A stretch of DNA of 64,000 nucleotides, taken from the NCBI GenBank assembly GCA_905233135.1, contig CAJOCQ010000003.1, positions 62,001 through 126,000 of the forward strand, read 5' to 3'. This document shows, in pieces, positions 34,033-42,094 of this stretch (positions within the stretch are counted from its first letter, which is position 1; every line of letters begins with the position of its first letter). Under the pieces are notes generated by a model, which did not search any database, was not told where the DNA came from, and saw only the letters and a list, made by a program, of their open reading frames with translations. The translations under genes were made by a program, and so were the position numbers. This DNA is from an uncultured Selenomonadaceae bacterium. GTDB lineage: Bacteria; Bacillota; Negativicutes; Selenomonadales; Selenomonadaceae.

Positions 34033-34500
34033 CTACTTAACAATTTCAAGAATAGTATATTGTAAAATTCCTGCGGGCGCGTGGACGGGAACAGTACTGC
34101 CTGCACTTTGTCCAATCAACGCAGAACCTAGCGGCGATTCGTCAGAAATTCTTTTTTCGTCAGGATCCGCTTCAGTTGAGCCGACAATCATATAAGTATC
34201 TTCCGCGCCGTCGGGGAAACGAATTTTTACGGTACTTCCGAGCGCAACGGTATCGCTTTTTTCTTCGTGAATGATAACGCTGTTGCGAATTTGCTTTTCA
34301 AGGTCAACAATTTCGCCTTCAAGAAAAGCTTGTTCGTTTTTGGCGTCAACGTACTCGGAATTTTCGCTGAGGTCGCCGAGCGCAATAGCCGCTTTCAATC
34401 TGTTTGCAATTTCAATGCGGCGAACGCTTTTCAAATAATTAACTTTTTCAACAAGTTTGTCGTAGCCTTCCTGCGTCAGCATTACTTTTTTTTCAGCCAT
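34033..34500 (-). CDS. greA: Transcription elongation factor GreA
   Basis: Rescues backtracked RNA polymerase by stimulating transcript cleavage. 155 residues: N-terminal coiled coil with the acidic tip ALGDLSENSEY that enters the polymerase channel, then the C-terminal FKBP-like domain (SDESPLGSALIGQSAGSTV). AAAGGAG lies upstream of the ATG. First gene of the greA-lysS unit. Confidence 0.97.
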   Translation of the reverse strand: MAEKKVMLTQEGYDKLVEKVNYLKSVRRIEIANRLKAAIALGDLSENSEYVDAKNEQAFLEGEIVDLEKQIRNSVIIHEEKSDTVALGSTVKIRFPDGAEDTYMIVGSTEADPDEKRISDESPLGSALIGQSAGSTVPVHAPAGILQYTILEIVK

Positions 34501-34580
34501 ATAAAAAAGCTCCTTTCAGTCGCTTTTTAGGGTTCCAGGGTTCCAAGGATTAAGGAAGATGGATTACAAAAATTTCAATT

Positions 34581-34604
34581 CCCTATTCCCTTTGCCCTAT
34601 TCCC
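34581..34604 (-). repeat. Perfect four-run G-quadruplex motif, period 7
   Basis: CCC on the plus strand at 34581, 34588, 34595 and 34602. On the minus strand this reads GGG-N4-GGG-N4-GGG-N4-GGG, 43 bases past the stop of the metallo-hydrolase gene transcribed in that direction and upstream of greA. Confidence 0.85.
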
Positions 34605-34647
34605 TAATTTAAAAATTTTTTGTAAATTAAATTTTGGGCGTTTAAAT

Positions 34648-35385
34648 CTAATCTTTAGCTTCAGAAAATTTATTGTCAATCAAAAAGCGTTTTTCGCCCG
34701 GCTTAACAGGCGACCAAATTGGCAAAGGTTCCACTTCCAATTTAAATTTATAGGAAGGAATCCACGCGGGATAACCTGCGCGATGCATTGCAACCAAAGA
34801 TTTTGCTTCGGTGTTTCTTGCAAATTCGGTAATTCCAAATTCTTGCGAATTTTCCAGTCTGCCGTCAACGGGGAAAAATGCAACGTCAACTTCAAGCCCT
34901 TTCATCCGCTTTAATTGCTTGTCAAAAACTTTCTTTGCCAAATTTTTATTTTCGTCAGTGTCGTTTTCCCAATACCACCAATTAAAATCGCCCGCGTGAA
35001 AAATTCTTGCGCCCGAATCAGTTTCAACCAAAAACGAAACTCCAACGTCCGTTGAATCGTACGTCCAAACTTTAATATTTTCGTCGCGCCATTCGCTGTA
35101 TTTTTTTATGAAAGTAATATCGTCGGCAGGAAAAATTTTAACGCGCTTTGTGCGTTTAATGTCGCTGCTGAAAATATAGCGCGTGACTTGGTCGGCGTAC
35201 GCCCTTATATGCGTGTCGAAGTGGTCAAAATGCGCGTGGCTTGCGAAAATATATAAATATTCAAAATTGCCTTTAGTAACTGCGCGGTCAACGATTTTTG
35301 CGGGGTCGTCGTAGTCATCGAAAACCAGCAACGTTTGGTTATCTCTAATCATAAATCCGCTGTTCAGCAGATAAACAATTTCCAA
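34648..35385 (-). CDS. Metallo-beta-lactamase-fold hydrolase
   Basis: 245 residues with the canonical zinc motif ASHAHFDHFDTH (about residues 49-60) and HAGDFNWWYW (second His/Asp set). A late His may come from VAMHRAGYPAW. It looks like a compact MBL-fold protein of the group that includes UlaG- and RNase-Z-related hydrolases; the substrate is unknown. There is no signal peptide. The start is a TTG at 35383-35385 with AAAGGAAG upstream. Confidence 0.85.
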   Translation of the reverse strand: MEIVYLLNSGFMIRDNQTLLVFDDYDDPAKIVDRAVTKGNFEYLYIFASHAHFDHFDTHIRAYADQVTRYIFSSDIKRTKRVKIFPADDITFIKKYSEWRDENIKVWTYDSTDVGVSFLVETDSGARIFHAGDFNWWYWENDTDENKNLAKKVFDKQLKRMKGLEVDVAFFPVDGRLENSQEFGITEFARNTEAKSLVAMHRAGYPAWIPSYKFKLEVEPLPIWSPVKPGEKRFLIDNKFSEAKD

Positions 35386-35465
35386 GTTAAAACTTCCTTT
35401 CAGTCAGTTTTTATGGGATAAAGCCTAGTGAAGAAATTAGGATTTTTTTCCCTAGTCTTTAACCC

Positions 35466-36344
35466 TTATTTAAATTCCTTAGTCATACGCGGCATAGTAA
35501 AACCGCGACCCATTACTTCACTAGCCGACATCATAATTAAAAAAGCATTTTTATCCAAAAAATTAACAATCATTTTAAGTTTTGCAACTTCAGTTAAACT
35601 AACAACAACCATAATAACATTTCTTTCGTTGCCGCTGAAAGCTCCTTGTCCGTGCAGAAAAGTTACGCCGCGTTTGAGTTCGTGCATTATCGCTTCAGCA
35701 ATATCAGCCGAGTTTTCCGAAATTATCAGCACTGCTTTTTTTCTGTTTAAACCTGCAATAACTTTATCCGTAACGTGCGAATTAACGTACATACAAATTA
35801 AAGTAAAAAGCGCGGGCTGAATCCCGAATAAAAATCCCGCAATGCCGACAATGCAACAGTTAAACGCAAAAATCGTAGAGCCCATATTCATTGAATAAAA
35901 TTTTTTTACAATCGCGCCCAAAATGTCAAAGCCGCCCGTACTTCCATTCATTCTGAAAACAATCCCGTAACCCAAGCCGTTGAAAACACCGCCGTAAATC
36001 GAGGCTAACATTATATCATTAACCGGCGCGTACGCTTGTAAAAATTTCGTGGCGTCAAGGCAAATTGAAAAAATTACCGTGCCAATTACCACGTCAACAG
36101 TATAATCTTTGCCCAAAAGTTTGTACGAGGCAATCAGCAACGGAACATTATAAATAAAAGTTTGTACGCCAATCGGCAAATCTGCCAAATAATAAATAAT
36201 CATTGCAATGCCGGTTACGCCGCCCGTCAAAAGGTGGCTAGGTACTACGAACAAATTTATTGAACACGCGGCAATTAAACAGCCGATAATTACGCCGCAA
36301 TGTCGGAAAATATTTGACTTTACAATTACGGCGGTTAATCTCAA
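35466..36344 (-). CDS. YitT family membrane protein
   Basis: 292 residues with about five N-terminal membrane segments (for example GVIIGCLIAACSINLFVV and AIVKKFYSMNMGSTIFAF) and a soluble C-terminal DUF2179 domain (about 210-290, RGVTFLHGQGAFSGNERNVI). The conserved LLTGGVTGIAMIIYYL and GSTGGFDILGAIVKK turns identify the YitT/DUF161 family, whose transport role is not firmly established. The start is a TTG with GGGGAGGG upstream. Confidence 0.92.
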   Translation of the reverse strand: MRLTAVIVKSNIFRHCGVIIGCLIAACSINLFVVPSHLLTGGVTGIAMIIYYLADLPIGVQTFIYNVPLLIASYKLLGKDYTVDVVIGTVIFSICLDATKFLQAYAPVNDIMLASIYGGVFNGLGYGIVFRMNGSTGGFDILGAIVKKFYSMNMGSTIFAFNCCIVGIAGFLFGIQPALFTLICMYVNSHVTDKVIAGLNRKKAVLIISENSADIAEAIMHELKRGVTFLHGQGAFSGNERNVIMVVVSLTEVAKLKMIVNFLDKNAFLIMMSASEVMGRGFTMPRMTKEFK

Positions 36345-36516
36345 ATAAATCCCTCCCCTGCAAACAGCGCGCCTATTATACCACTGTTTTTAATTTTGGG
36401 AAATTAATTTTTTTTAATAATCTTGTCGTTGTTTTCACTGCCTGAACAAAAATATTTTTTTAGAAATTGTCAGCATAAATGTTATTGGGATTGATAAAAA
36501 TGATTAACAATAAAAA

Positions 36517-36548
36517 ACCCGTCGAAAATTCGGCGGGTGATTTTTTTT
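36517..36548. terminator. Bidirectional intrinsic terminator
   Basis: Stem ACCCGTCG/CGGCGGGT (8 bp, one wobble) with a 6-base loop, eight T on the plus strand and six T on the minus strand. It ends the membrane-protein gene at 36576 on the minus strand. Confidence 0.82.
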
Positions 36549-36575
36549 ACTATGGATTGTTTATAGATAAAAAAT

Positions 36576-37403
36576 TTACATTTCCATAAATTTTTGCACC
36601 AAATACCCCAAAACAACTGTAATTGTCAAAACGTCCGTTCCATTTAAAATAATATATCCCCATATTTCCATTGCAGACCTTTCCAAAATTTGACTTTGTG
36701 ACGCAATAAATATTCCCTGATTTATAATAGCCGTAATATCGCCAAAAATTGAAGTATCCTCTATAAAATTATGCTTGTACCATTTCAGCCCGCCAAAAAA
36801 TCCAATCCCGTAATAAGTTATAAATTCCAGCGTCGTCAGCATTATCATTCCCAATAAAATTATTTCTTCCTTCGATAAATCTCTCTCCATAAATCTTCGT
36901 AAAGTTGCTATACAAATTATGTATGAAATTACCGTAACAATGTAGCCGTACAGCCACATATCCTCTTTATAAGAATGAATTATGTACGAAATTTCAAAGA
37001 CCAACAAGCCCGAACAGTAAAACATAAATATTATAGAATAGATAAAGCCGAAAATTTCAACGGGAAATTCTTTGTTCGCGGGGTTGTCTTGCGGCGCAAA
37101 AACTATTACCAACAGCAAAAATATCAGCACACAAAAAGCGTCTTGAATAACGTTCTTAACGTCAATATGAAGCGGCAGCAGCGGCAAAATAATACTTACC
37201 GCAATAAGACCTAATATAACTTTGAATATTTTGGAATGGGATAAAATTATTTGTTTAACGTAAGCGTAAAGAATGACAAAATCATTTTTAACCGCGTGAG
37301 CTAAATTGTCACGGGAACTTTTTTGGGGCAAGATATGATAAAAAAACCGTACAACCAAAAATAGCAAGCCCATTATAAAATATCCGAACATTAATATAAA
37401 CAT
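36576..37403 (-). CDS. Unknown polytopic membrane protein
   Basis: I do not recognise a family. The 275 residues are dominated by about seven hydrophobic segments (for example FILMFGYFIMGLLFLVVRFF near the N-terminus and ITVVLGYLVQKF at the C-terminus), with charged loops KQIILSHSK and RRFMERDLSKEE between them. No catalytic motif or transporter signature is evident. The start is taken as ATG 37401-37403 with AAGGAG nine bases upstream; a TTG one codon earlier is equally possible. It lies between two terminators, so it may be transcribed by read-through or from an unseen promoter. Confidence 0.7.
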   Translation of the reverse strand: MFILMFGYFIMGLLFLVVRFFYHILPQKSSRDNLAHAVKNDFVILYAYVKQIILSHSKIFKVILGLIAVSIILPLLPLHIDVKNVIQDAFCVLIFLLLVIVFAPQDNPANKEFPVEIFGFIYSIIFMFYCSGLLVFEISYIIHSYKEDMWLYGYIVTVISYIICIATLRRFMERDLSKEEIILLGMIMLTTLEFITYYGIGFFGGLKWYKHNFIEDTSIFGDITAIINQGIFIASQSQILERSAMEIWGYIILNGTDVLTITVVLGYLVQKFMEM

Positions 37404-37420
37404 CAAAAGTTGCTCCTTCT

Positions 37421-37449
37421 AAAAAAAAACACCTCCTAAAATTGGAGGT
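37421..37449 (-). terminator. Intrinsic terminator after the SYLF gene
   Basis: ACCTCC and GGAGGT pair around a 7-base loop, followed on the minus strand by nine T. The stem is only six bp, so efficiency is uncertain. Confidence 0.6.
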
Positions 37450-37477
37450 ATTTTATTTGCCGTTAAATGGAATTGTA

Positions 37478-38047
37478 TCAGTTGAGATTTTTGTACGGGG
37501 AAATTTTCGCGCCTTTAAATGACAATTCAACCGCCAAGCCTTTTTTGTCAAGCTGATAAACCCAAACGCCGTTTGCAATAATAGTTGCATTGGCAAAAGT
37601 TCCGCCCGTTACGCCGTCGCTTGCCTGCGCTGAAACTTCACTGCCGAATTTTATATTGCCTGAAATAAATCTCTCCCAAGCGGCTTTATTGGTAATAAGA
37701 AACAATAAATCGTATTCCTTCGCGCCGAAATTTACGCCGACGCTGGCTTCTTTCATTTTTACATAAATTCTCTTGCCCGTGTCATTGTTTACAACAACGC
37801 CGCGTCCGTGATCGTCGCCGAAAAGCCCCAATTTAACACCGGAGGCACTGATTGTACAATAAGCGTAAGAATTTCTAACCGCCGCATTTGTTTCAGGATA
37901 TTTTTCATACATACGAGTTAAAACTTGTTTGCTCATATCATTTAATTTTGTACGCAGTTGGTCGGGCGTTTCTTTAGCGGCGCATATACTGCTTGTCATC
38001 ATTAAGGCAAGCGCGAATACTATAAATTGAAAAAATTTTTTCCTCAT
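37478..38047 (-). CDS. Exported SYLF (YSC84/Ysc84-type) lipid-binding domain protein
   Basis: 189 residues: a signal peptide (MRKKFFQFIVFALALMMTSS, cleavage after CAA), then a SYLF domain with GVKLGLFGDDHGRGVVV, EASVGVNFGAKEYDLLFLI and SAQASDGVTGG. SYLF domains bind membranes or phosphoinositides in eukaryotes and are secreted or periplasmic of unknown role in bacteria. The ATG at 38045-38047 has GGAGGTG upstream; the longer open frame to 38317 lacks one. Transcription is predicted from 38130-38158 and ends at 37421. Confidence 0.9.
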   Translation of the reverse strand: MRKKFFQFIVFALALMMTSSICAAKETPDQLRTKLNDMSKQVLTRMYEKYPETNAAVRNSYAYCTISASGVKLGLFGDDHGRGVVVNNDTGKRIYVKMKEASVGVNFGAKEYDLLFLITNKAAWERFISGNIKFGSEVSAQASDGVTGGTFANATIIANGVWVYQLDKKGLAVELSFKGAKISPYKNLN

Positions 38048-38129
38048 AAAAGTACACCTCCATAAGTTTTGGGAAATAAACAAGTGTGAAAATAATTCGG
38101 CGATACACTTTTTATAATAATTATTATTA

Positions 38130-38158
38130 ATTTTATTATCATTTGTTGTATTAGTCAA
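38130..38158 (-). promoter_or_regulatory. Sigma-70 promoter of the SYLF gene
   Basis: On the minus strand TTGACT (38153-38158) and TAAAAT (38130-38135) are spaced by 17 bases, about 80 bases ahead of the ATG. Confidence 0.5.
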
Positions 38159-38201
38159 TGGAAAATTTTCAAATATTTGCGACAGAAAAATTCTCAACAC
38201 T

Positions 38202-40094
38202 TTAATTATCGTCAGAAAGTTTGTATTGCCCGAGCATAGTTGTAAGGTTAGCGCGGTTAAATTTATATTCGGCGGCGGAAAAATCCTGCGCGGCGTCATA
38301 GTTATTTGACTTTGCATTTATCAGCCCGCAAATTGTATCGTACATTAAATCGTTGGTAAAATATTCCGCGCGACGGCTTTTTAAAATTTCAGTTTGCGCG
38401 GGGAAAACTTTTTCGTAATTCGGCGAAAGGTAAATAAAAAACGGTATCCTTACCATATCGAAACTAAAAACATCGGGATTATGAGAAATTTTTAAATCTT
38501 CGCCGTGATCCGAAAAATAAACCATTGCCTGCAAGTTCAACTTTTCGGCGGCGTAGTCAAAAATTTTCGACAGCACAAAATCAGTATAAAGAATCGTATT
38601 TGCGTAGGAAGGCGCGGCGTTCATCATCCCCGTGCCGTCTTCGGTCAGCCACTTTTTAAAGCTGCGCGGGTAGCGATTGTTATAATAAATGTGGCTGCCC
38701 ATCAAGTGCAGTACAACAAAATTATTTTCGGCGGGGTTGAGTTTGTCCAAAAAATTTATCAAAATTTCGTCGTCTTTGTCCGAAAAGTCAAAAGTGTCGT
38801 CCGTCCATTCGGCAACGTCGGCAGTTTTTGCAACGAGAGTAATTGCGCTGTCATATTCGCCATAACGCCCTTGATTGCTGAACCAAAAAGTTTTGTAGCC
38901 GGCTTTTTTCGCCGCGTCGATTATCGAAATTGATTCATAAAATTCTTTGGTGTTGTATTGGCTCTGCTCGGTCAAAGCACGTTGAAGAACGGGAACAGTT
39001 TGACTCCAGCAAGCGTAAGCATTTTCAAAAATTATAAAATTGCCGTTCGCAGGTTTTAAATTGGGCGTATTTTTTTCTGTCGCCTGATAATCTTCATTGA
39101 CTTTAAATTTAATATCAAAAACTTTTTCCTTTGCACTTTCTCCTGTATCCTGTTTCCTACTCTCAAGCCACGGGGTATTTTCAAAGGGGAAATTTTTATT
39201 ATAGGCGTGCATAAAAGTTCGGCTTGCAGATTCGCCGATAACAAAAATAACAGTGCCCCGCGCCTGCGCCGCCAAAGTTTTTTCCGCGTCGATTTGAAGG
39301 TTGTTAAATCGTTCTGCGTAATTTTTAGAATACAGTTGAGTTTCTGCAACGTAATCAGTAACAGTTTTAAAAAGTCCCGCAATGGAAGTTTGCGGCACGA
39401 AGTAAATTAAAGTTGCCGCCGCGCCAATTACTGAAATTATCGTCGCGCAGATTCTATAAAAATTGAAATTTTCGGCTGAAACTTTTTCGATAAAAATTTT
39501 GTGCACTTTGTACGCGCGGTACAGCAAAAAAAATATTGCCGCAAAAATTATCAGCAGTACGGGCAAGCCTAAATTTGCCTGCAAGAAATTTATTGATTCT
39601 TTCCAATTCGTCAAGTACAACGCCATTAACGACGCGGGCGAAAGGCAATGCCAAAACATACAATAATAAACCGCTTGCACGAACGGCACCGCGCAAAATA
39701 AAAAATTCAGCGCACAGGAAAAAAGCGCGGAAATTCGCACGTGTAAAAATTTCGCCGCCAAAATTTCCGCGCTCGTCAAAAATATAAATATCGCCGTCCC
39801 AACAAGAAAATCGTACCATATCAGCGACATAAACCACGGCTTTTGATACGTCCACGTATAAACCAAAATGAACGTCACGCACCACGCAAGCCCCGTTATT
39901 AAATTCGGCAAAATTTTTCTTGAGAAAATATTTTCGCCCCAAGAAATCTGCGCGAGCGTTAAAAGTAAGACCGTCGGCAAAAAGTACGGTACAAAATAAT
40001 TTGAGCCGACAACTTGCCCGATGTCCAAATAAAATACATTCATTAGATAAAAGTACAGCAACGCCAAGCCGCCGTACTTTTTTATTTGCGCCAA
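38202..40094 (-). CDS. Sulfatase-fold phosphoethanolamine transferase
   Basis: Transfers phosphoethanolamine from phospholipid to lipid A, LPS core or another envelope sugar. 630 residues: about five N-terminal membrane segments (1-190), then an extracytoplasmic alkaline-phosphatase-like domain. VIFVIGESASR carries the nucleophile Ser (about 289) in place of the Thr of EptA; WSQTVPVLQRAL and YFSDHGEDL supply further metal and substrate contacts. An insert of about 35 residues (about 305-340) rich in Lys/Glu follows the nucleophile. The start is a TTG at 40094 with GAGGA ahead. Together with the GT9 genes it supports an outer-membrane LPS. Confidence 0.88.
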   Translation of the reverse strand: MAQIKKYGGLALLYFYLMNVFYLDIGQVVGSNYFVPYFLPTVLLLTLAQISWGENIFSRKILPNLITGLAWCVTFILVYTWTYQKPWFMSLIWYDFLVGTAIFIFLTSAEILAAKFLHVRISALFSCALNFLFCAVPFVQAVYYCMFWHCLSPASLMALYLTNWKESINFLQANLGLPVLLIIFAAIFFLLYRAYKVHKIFIEKVSAENFNFYRICATIISVIGAAATLIYFVPQTSIAGLFKTVTDYVAETQLYSKNYAERFNNLQIDAEKTLAAQARGTVIFVIGESASRTFMHAYNKNFPFENTPWLESRKQDTGESAKEKVFDIKFKVNEDYQATEKNTPNLKPANGNFIIFENAYACWSQTVPVLQRALTEQSQYNTKEFYESISIIDAAKKAGYKTFWFSNQGRYGEYDSAITLVAKTADVAEWTDDTFDFSDKDDEILINFLDKLNPAENNFVVLHLMGSHIYYNNRYPRSFKKWLTEDGTGMMNAAPSYANTILYTDFVLSKIFDYAAEKLNLQAMVYFSDHGEDLKISHNPDVFSFDMVRIPFFIYLSPNYEKVFPAQTEILKSRRAEYFTNDLMYDTICGLINAKSNNYDAAQDFSAAEYKFNRANLTTMLGQYKLSDDN

Positions 40095-40140
40095 AATTTT
40101 TCCTCTTTCAAATTAAGTTTAAGGCAGTAGTTTTTTTCAC

Positions 40141-40165
40141 TAGTGCCTTTTGCCTTTTGCCTATA
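40141..40165 (-). repeat. Period-7 mini-repeat after argD
   Basis: On the minus strand, five bases after the argD stop, TAGGCAA-AAGGCAA-AAGGCAC-TAG repeats in 7-base phase. Confidence 0.7.
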
Positions 40166-40168
40166 AAA

Positions 40169-41368
40169 CTATTCGCTCAAAACTTCGTCCAAAATTCTTG
40201 TAACTTCGTCAACGTGTTCATTGGTAATAATCAGCGGCGGGATAAATCTTAAAACAGTGCCGACAGTACAATTTATAATTGCGCCGCGTTTCATACATTC
40301 GTTGACAATTTCAACGCCGCTTTTTTTGGAATTGGAAAGTTGCAAGCCCAAAATTAATCCTTCGCCGCGCACTTCCGAAATTTGCGCAGAATGTTTTTGT
40401 TGCAATTCCACAAGTTTATTTTTGAAATAATTTCCGACTTCTTCGACGTGCGCCAAAAATTTTTCATTCGGTACTGTATCAAGTATAACATTCGCCGCCG
40501 CACAAGCCAAAGGATTTCCGCCAAAAGTTGTACCGTGATCTCCCGCGTGAAAAGCGTTTGCAACTTTTTCAGTGCAGATAAACGCGCCGATTGGTACGCC
40601 GCCCGCCAAGCCTTTTGCAAGCGTTACAATGTCAGGCTTAATGCCGTATTTTTCATAGGCGAAAAATTTCCCGCTGCGCCCAATCCCCGCTTGAATTTCG
40701 TCAAGTATCAATAACGCGCCGTGTTTATCGCAGAGTTCACGAACTTTTTTCAAGTAGTCATTTTTTGGCGGATAAACGCCGCCCTCGCCTTGAATCGTTT
40801 CCAACATAACCGCGCAAGTTTTATCAGAAATTTTTCCTGCAAGTTCGTCAATGTCATTATAATTTACGTAATCAAAACCTGCCGGCAAAGGTTCAAAGCC
40901 TTTATGATATTTCGGCTGTCCCGTCGCCGTCAATGTTGCCAATGTGCGCCCGTGAAAACTTTGCCACGCCGTTATTATTTCTGACTTTTCGGCGTCGAAT
41001 TGGTGCGCGTACTTGCGAGCAATTTTTATTGCGCCTTCATTTGCCTCCGCGCCCGAATTGCCGAAAAATGCTCTGTCGAGCCCGCTGAGCTTTACCAATT
41101 TTTCAGCGGCGGCGGCTTGCGGCTCCGTGTAATACAAATTTGAAACGTGAATAACTTTTGCCGCCTGTTTTGAAATTGCATTGACGAGCGGCGCGTAGTT
41201 GTAACCTAAAACATTTACCGCTATGCCCGCCAAAAAATCTGTGTAACGCTTGCCGTTTATATCGTACAAGTACGCCCCTTCGCCGCGCTCCAATACTATT
41301 TTGTAACGATTGAACACCGGCAAATAATTTTTGTCATCCTGCGAAAAAATTTTTTCTTGATTCTTCAT
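40169..41368 (-). CDS. argD: Acetylornithine aminotransferase
   Basis: PLP enzyme of arginine synthesis (acetylornithine/succinyldiaminopimelate transamination). 399 residues with FFGNSGAEANEGAIKIARKY, LLILDEIQAGIGRSG and the PLP lysine in VTLAKGLAGGVPIGAF. I moved the start to ATG 41366-41368, because GGAGG lies eight bases ahead; a longer frame starts at the ATG that is itself part of that site. The ribosome site overlaps the last codons of the PIN-domain gene, so argD translation may be coupled to it. No other arginine genes are nearby. Confidence 0.93.
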   Translation of the reverse strand: MKNQEKIFSQDDKNYLPVFNRYKIVLERGEGAYLYDINGKRYTDFLAGIAVNVLGYNYAPLVNAISKQAAKVIHVSNLYYTEPQAAAAEKLVKLSGLDRAFFGNSGAEANEGAIKIARKYAHQFDAEKSEIITAWQSFHGRTLATLTATGQPKYHKGFEPLPAGFDYVNYNDIDELAGKISDKTCAVMLETIQGEGGVYPPKNDYLKKVRELCDKHGALLILDEIQAGIGRSGKFFAYEKYGIKPDIVTLAKGLAGGVPIGAFICTEKVANAFHAGDHGTTFGGNPLACAAANVILDTVPNEKFLAHVEEVGNYFKNKLVELQQKHSAQISEVRGEGLILGLQLSNSKKSGVEIVNECMKRGAIINCTVGTVLRFIPPLIITNEHVDEVTRILDEVLSE

Positions 41369-41372
41369 TTTA

Positions 41373-41789
41373 TCAACCTCCATATATTTGCAAAAAATCT
41401 TCAGGCGTTACGGCGGGAACCTTGCCGCCTTCAAAATCTTTAACATTGCGCGTAACAATAAAATCTGCGCAAACTGCCGCCGCGCATTCGTCCTGCACGC
41501 AGTCTTCAAAATCTTTAAAGTCAAAATTTATTATCGCTGACAAAAGTTTTTCAAAATCAACCGAGACAATTTTAAAAACTGTAAATAAATCAAAAATCAT
41601 TTCGCGACGTTCAACCTGCGTAAATTCTTTTCTCAAAACGTAAAACAAAGTTGTAATAGTATGCGCTGCCGCGTAGCCTTCAATTTCCCTGTCAGAGCAA
41701 AGTCTTATGACGCGGTAAGAATCTGAAAGGACGCCTTCACGCATTAACAATACGTCCAAAATAACGTTTGAATCAACCAAGATTTTCAT
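41373..41789 (-). CDS. PIN-domain protein, probable toxin of a type II pair
   Basis: 138 residues from ATG 41787-41789. PIN ribonuclease acidic residues are visible in MKILVDSNVILDVLL (Asp 6 and Asp 12), in NFDFKDFEDCVQDECAAAV and in FIVTRNVKDF. PIN toxins of the VapC kind cleave tRNA or other RNA. The gene overlaps the upstream small gene by 17 bases, the usual arrangement of antitoxin then toxin. GGAG lies in the end of that gene. It is likely a toxin-antitoxin pair, though a solitary PIN nuclease is possible. Confidence 0.8.
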   Translation of the reverse strand: MKILVDSNVILDVLLMREGVLSDSYRVIRLCSDREIEGYAAAHTITTLFYVLRKEFTQVERREMIFDLFTVFKIVSVDFEKLLSAIINFDFKDFEDCVQDECAAAVCADFIVTRNVKDFEGGKVPAVTPEDFLQIYGG

Positions 41790-42021
41790 AGCGGCGGCGT
41801 CTCTCCTCCCTGAATTCTTCGAGTTCTTTTTTGTAGTCAAAATCGGCGGGCAAACGTCCAATGTATTTATGCAAATTTTGGAACGCTGCCTGCGCTCTGC
41901 GCTTGTCTTCTTCCGGGTCAACCGGCGTTGCTTTTTTGCGCAATGTTTCCATTAACGGTATTAATTCATTTTCCGGCATTTTCAGAATCAGCCGAATTGC
42001 CTCTGCTTTTAATTCTGTCAT
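41773..42021 (-). CDS. Small protein, probable antitoxin partner of the PIN protein
   Basis: 82 residues, highly charged, with an N-terminal segment TELKAEAIRLILKMPENEL and an Arg/Glu-rich end. I recognise no DNA-binding fold with certainty. It is called an antitoxin from size, charge, the order ahead of a PIN gene and the 17-base overlap. GGGAGCG precedes the ATG. The lack of a clear AbrB, RHH or Phd motif leaves the operator-binding mode open. Confidence 0.6.
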   Translation of the reverse strand: MTELKAEAIRLILKMPENELIPLMETLRKKATPVDPEEDKRRAQAAFQNLHKYIGRLPADFDYKKELEEFREERRRRYENLG

Positions 42022-42069
42022 TTCTTTTCGCTCCCTTCGGTTTCAGGTTTCAGGGATTAGGGGAAAATT

Positions 42070-42094
42070 CCTAACACCTAACACCTAACACCTA
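42070..42094 (-). repeat. Exact heptamer array starting in a stop codon
   Basis: CCTAACA occurs three times in a row (plus strand 42070-42090) followed by CCTA. On the coding strand the TAG stop of the restriction-modification gene is itself the first TAG of TAGGTGT repeats. Confidence 0.9.

Noticed and set aside
35428-35820. 130-codon plus-strand frame over the yitT end
   Set aside because: Antisense to the conserved DUF2179 domain, without a ribosome site or homologous motif.
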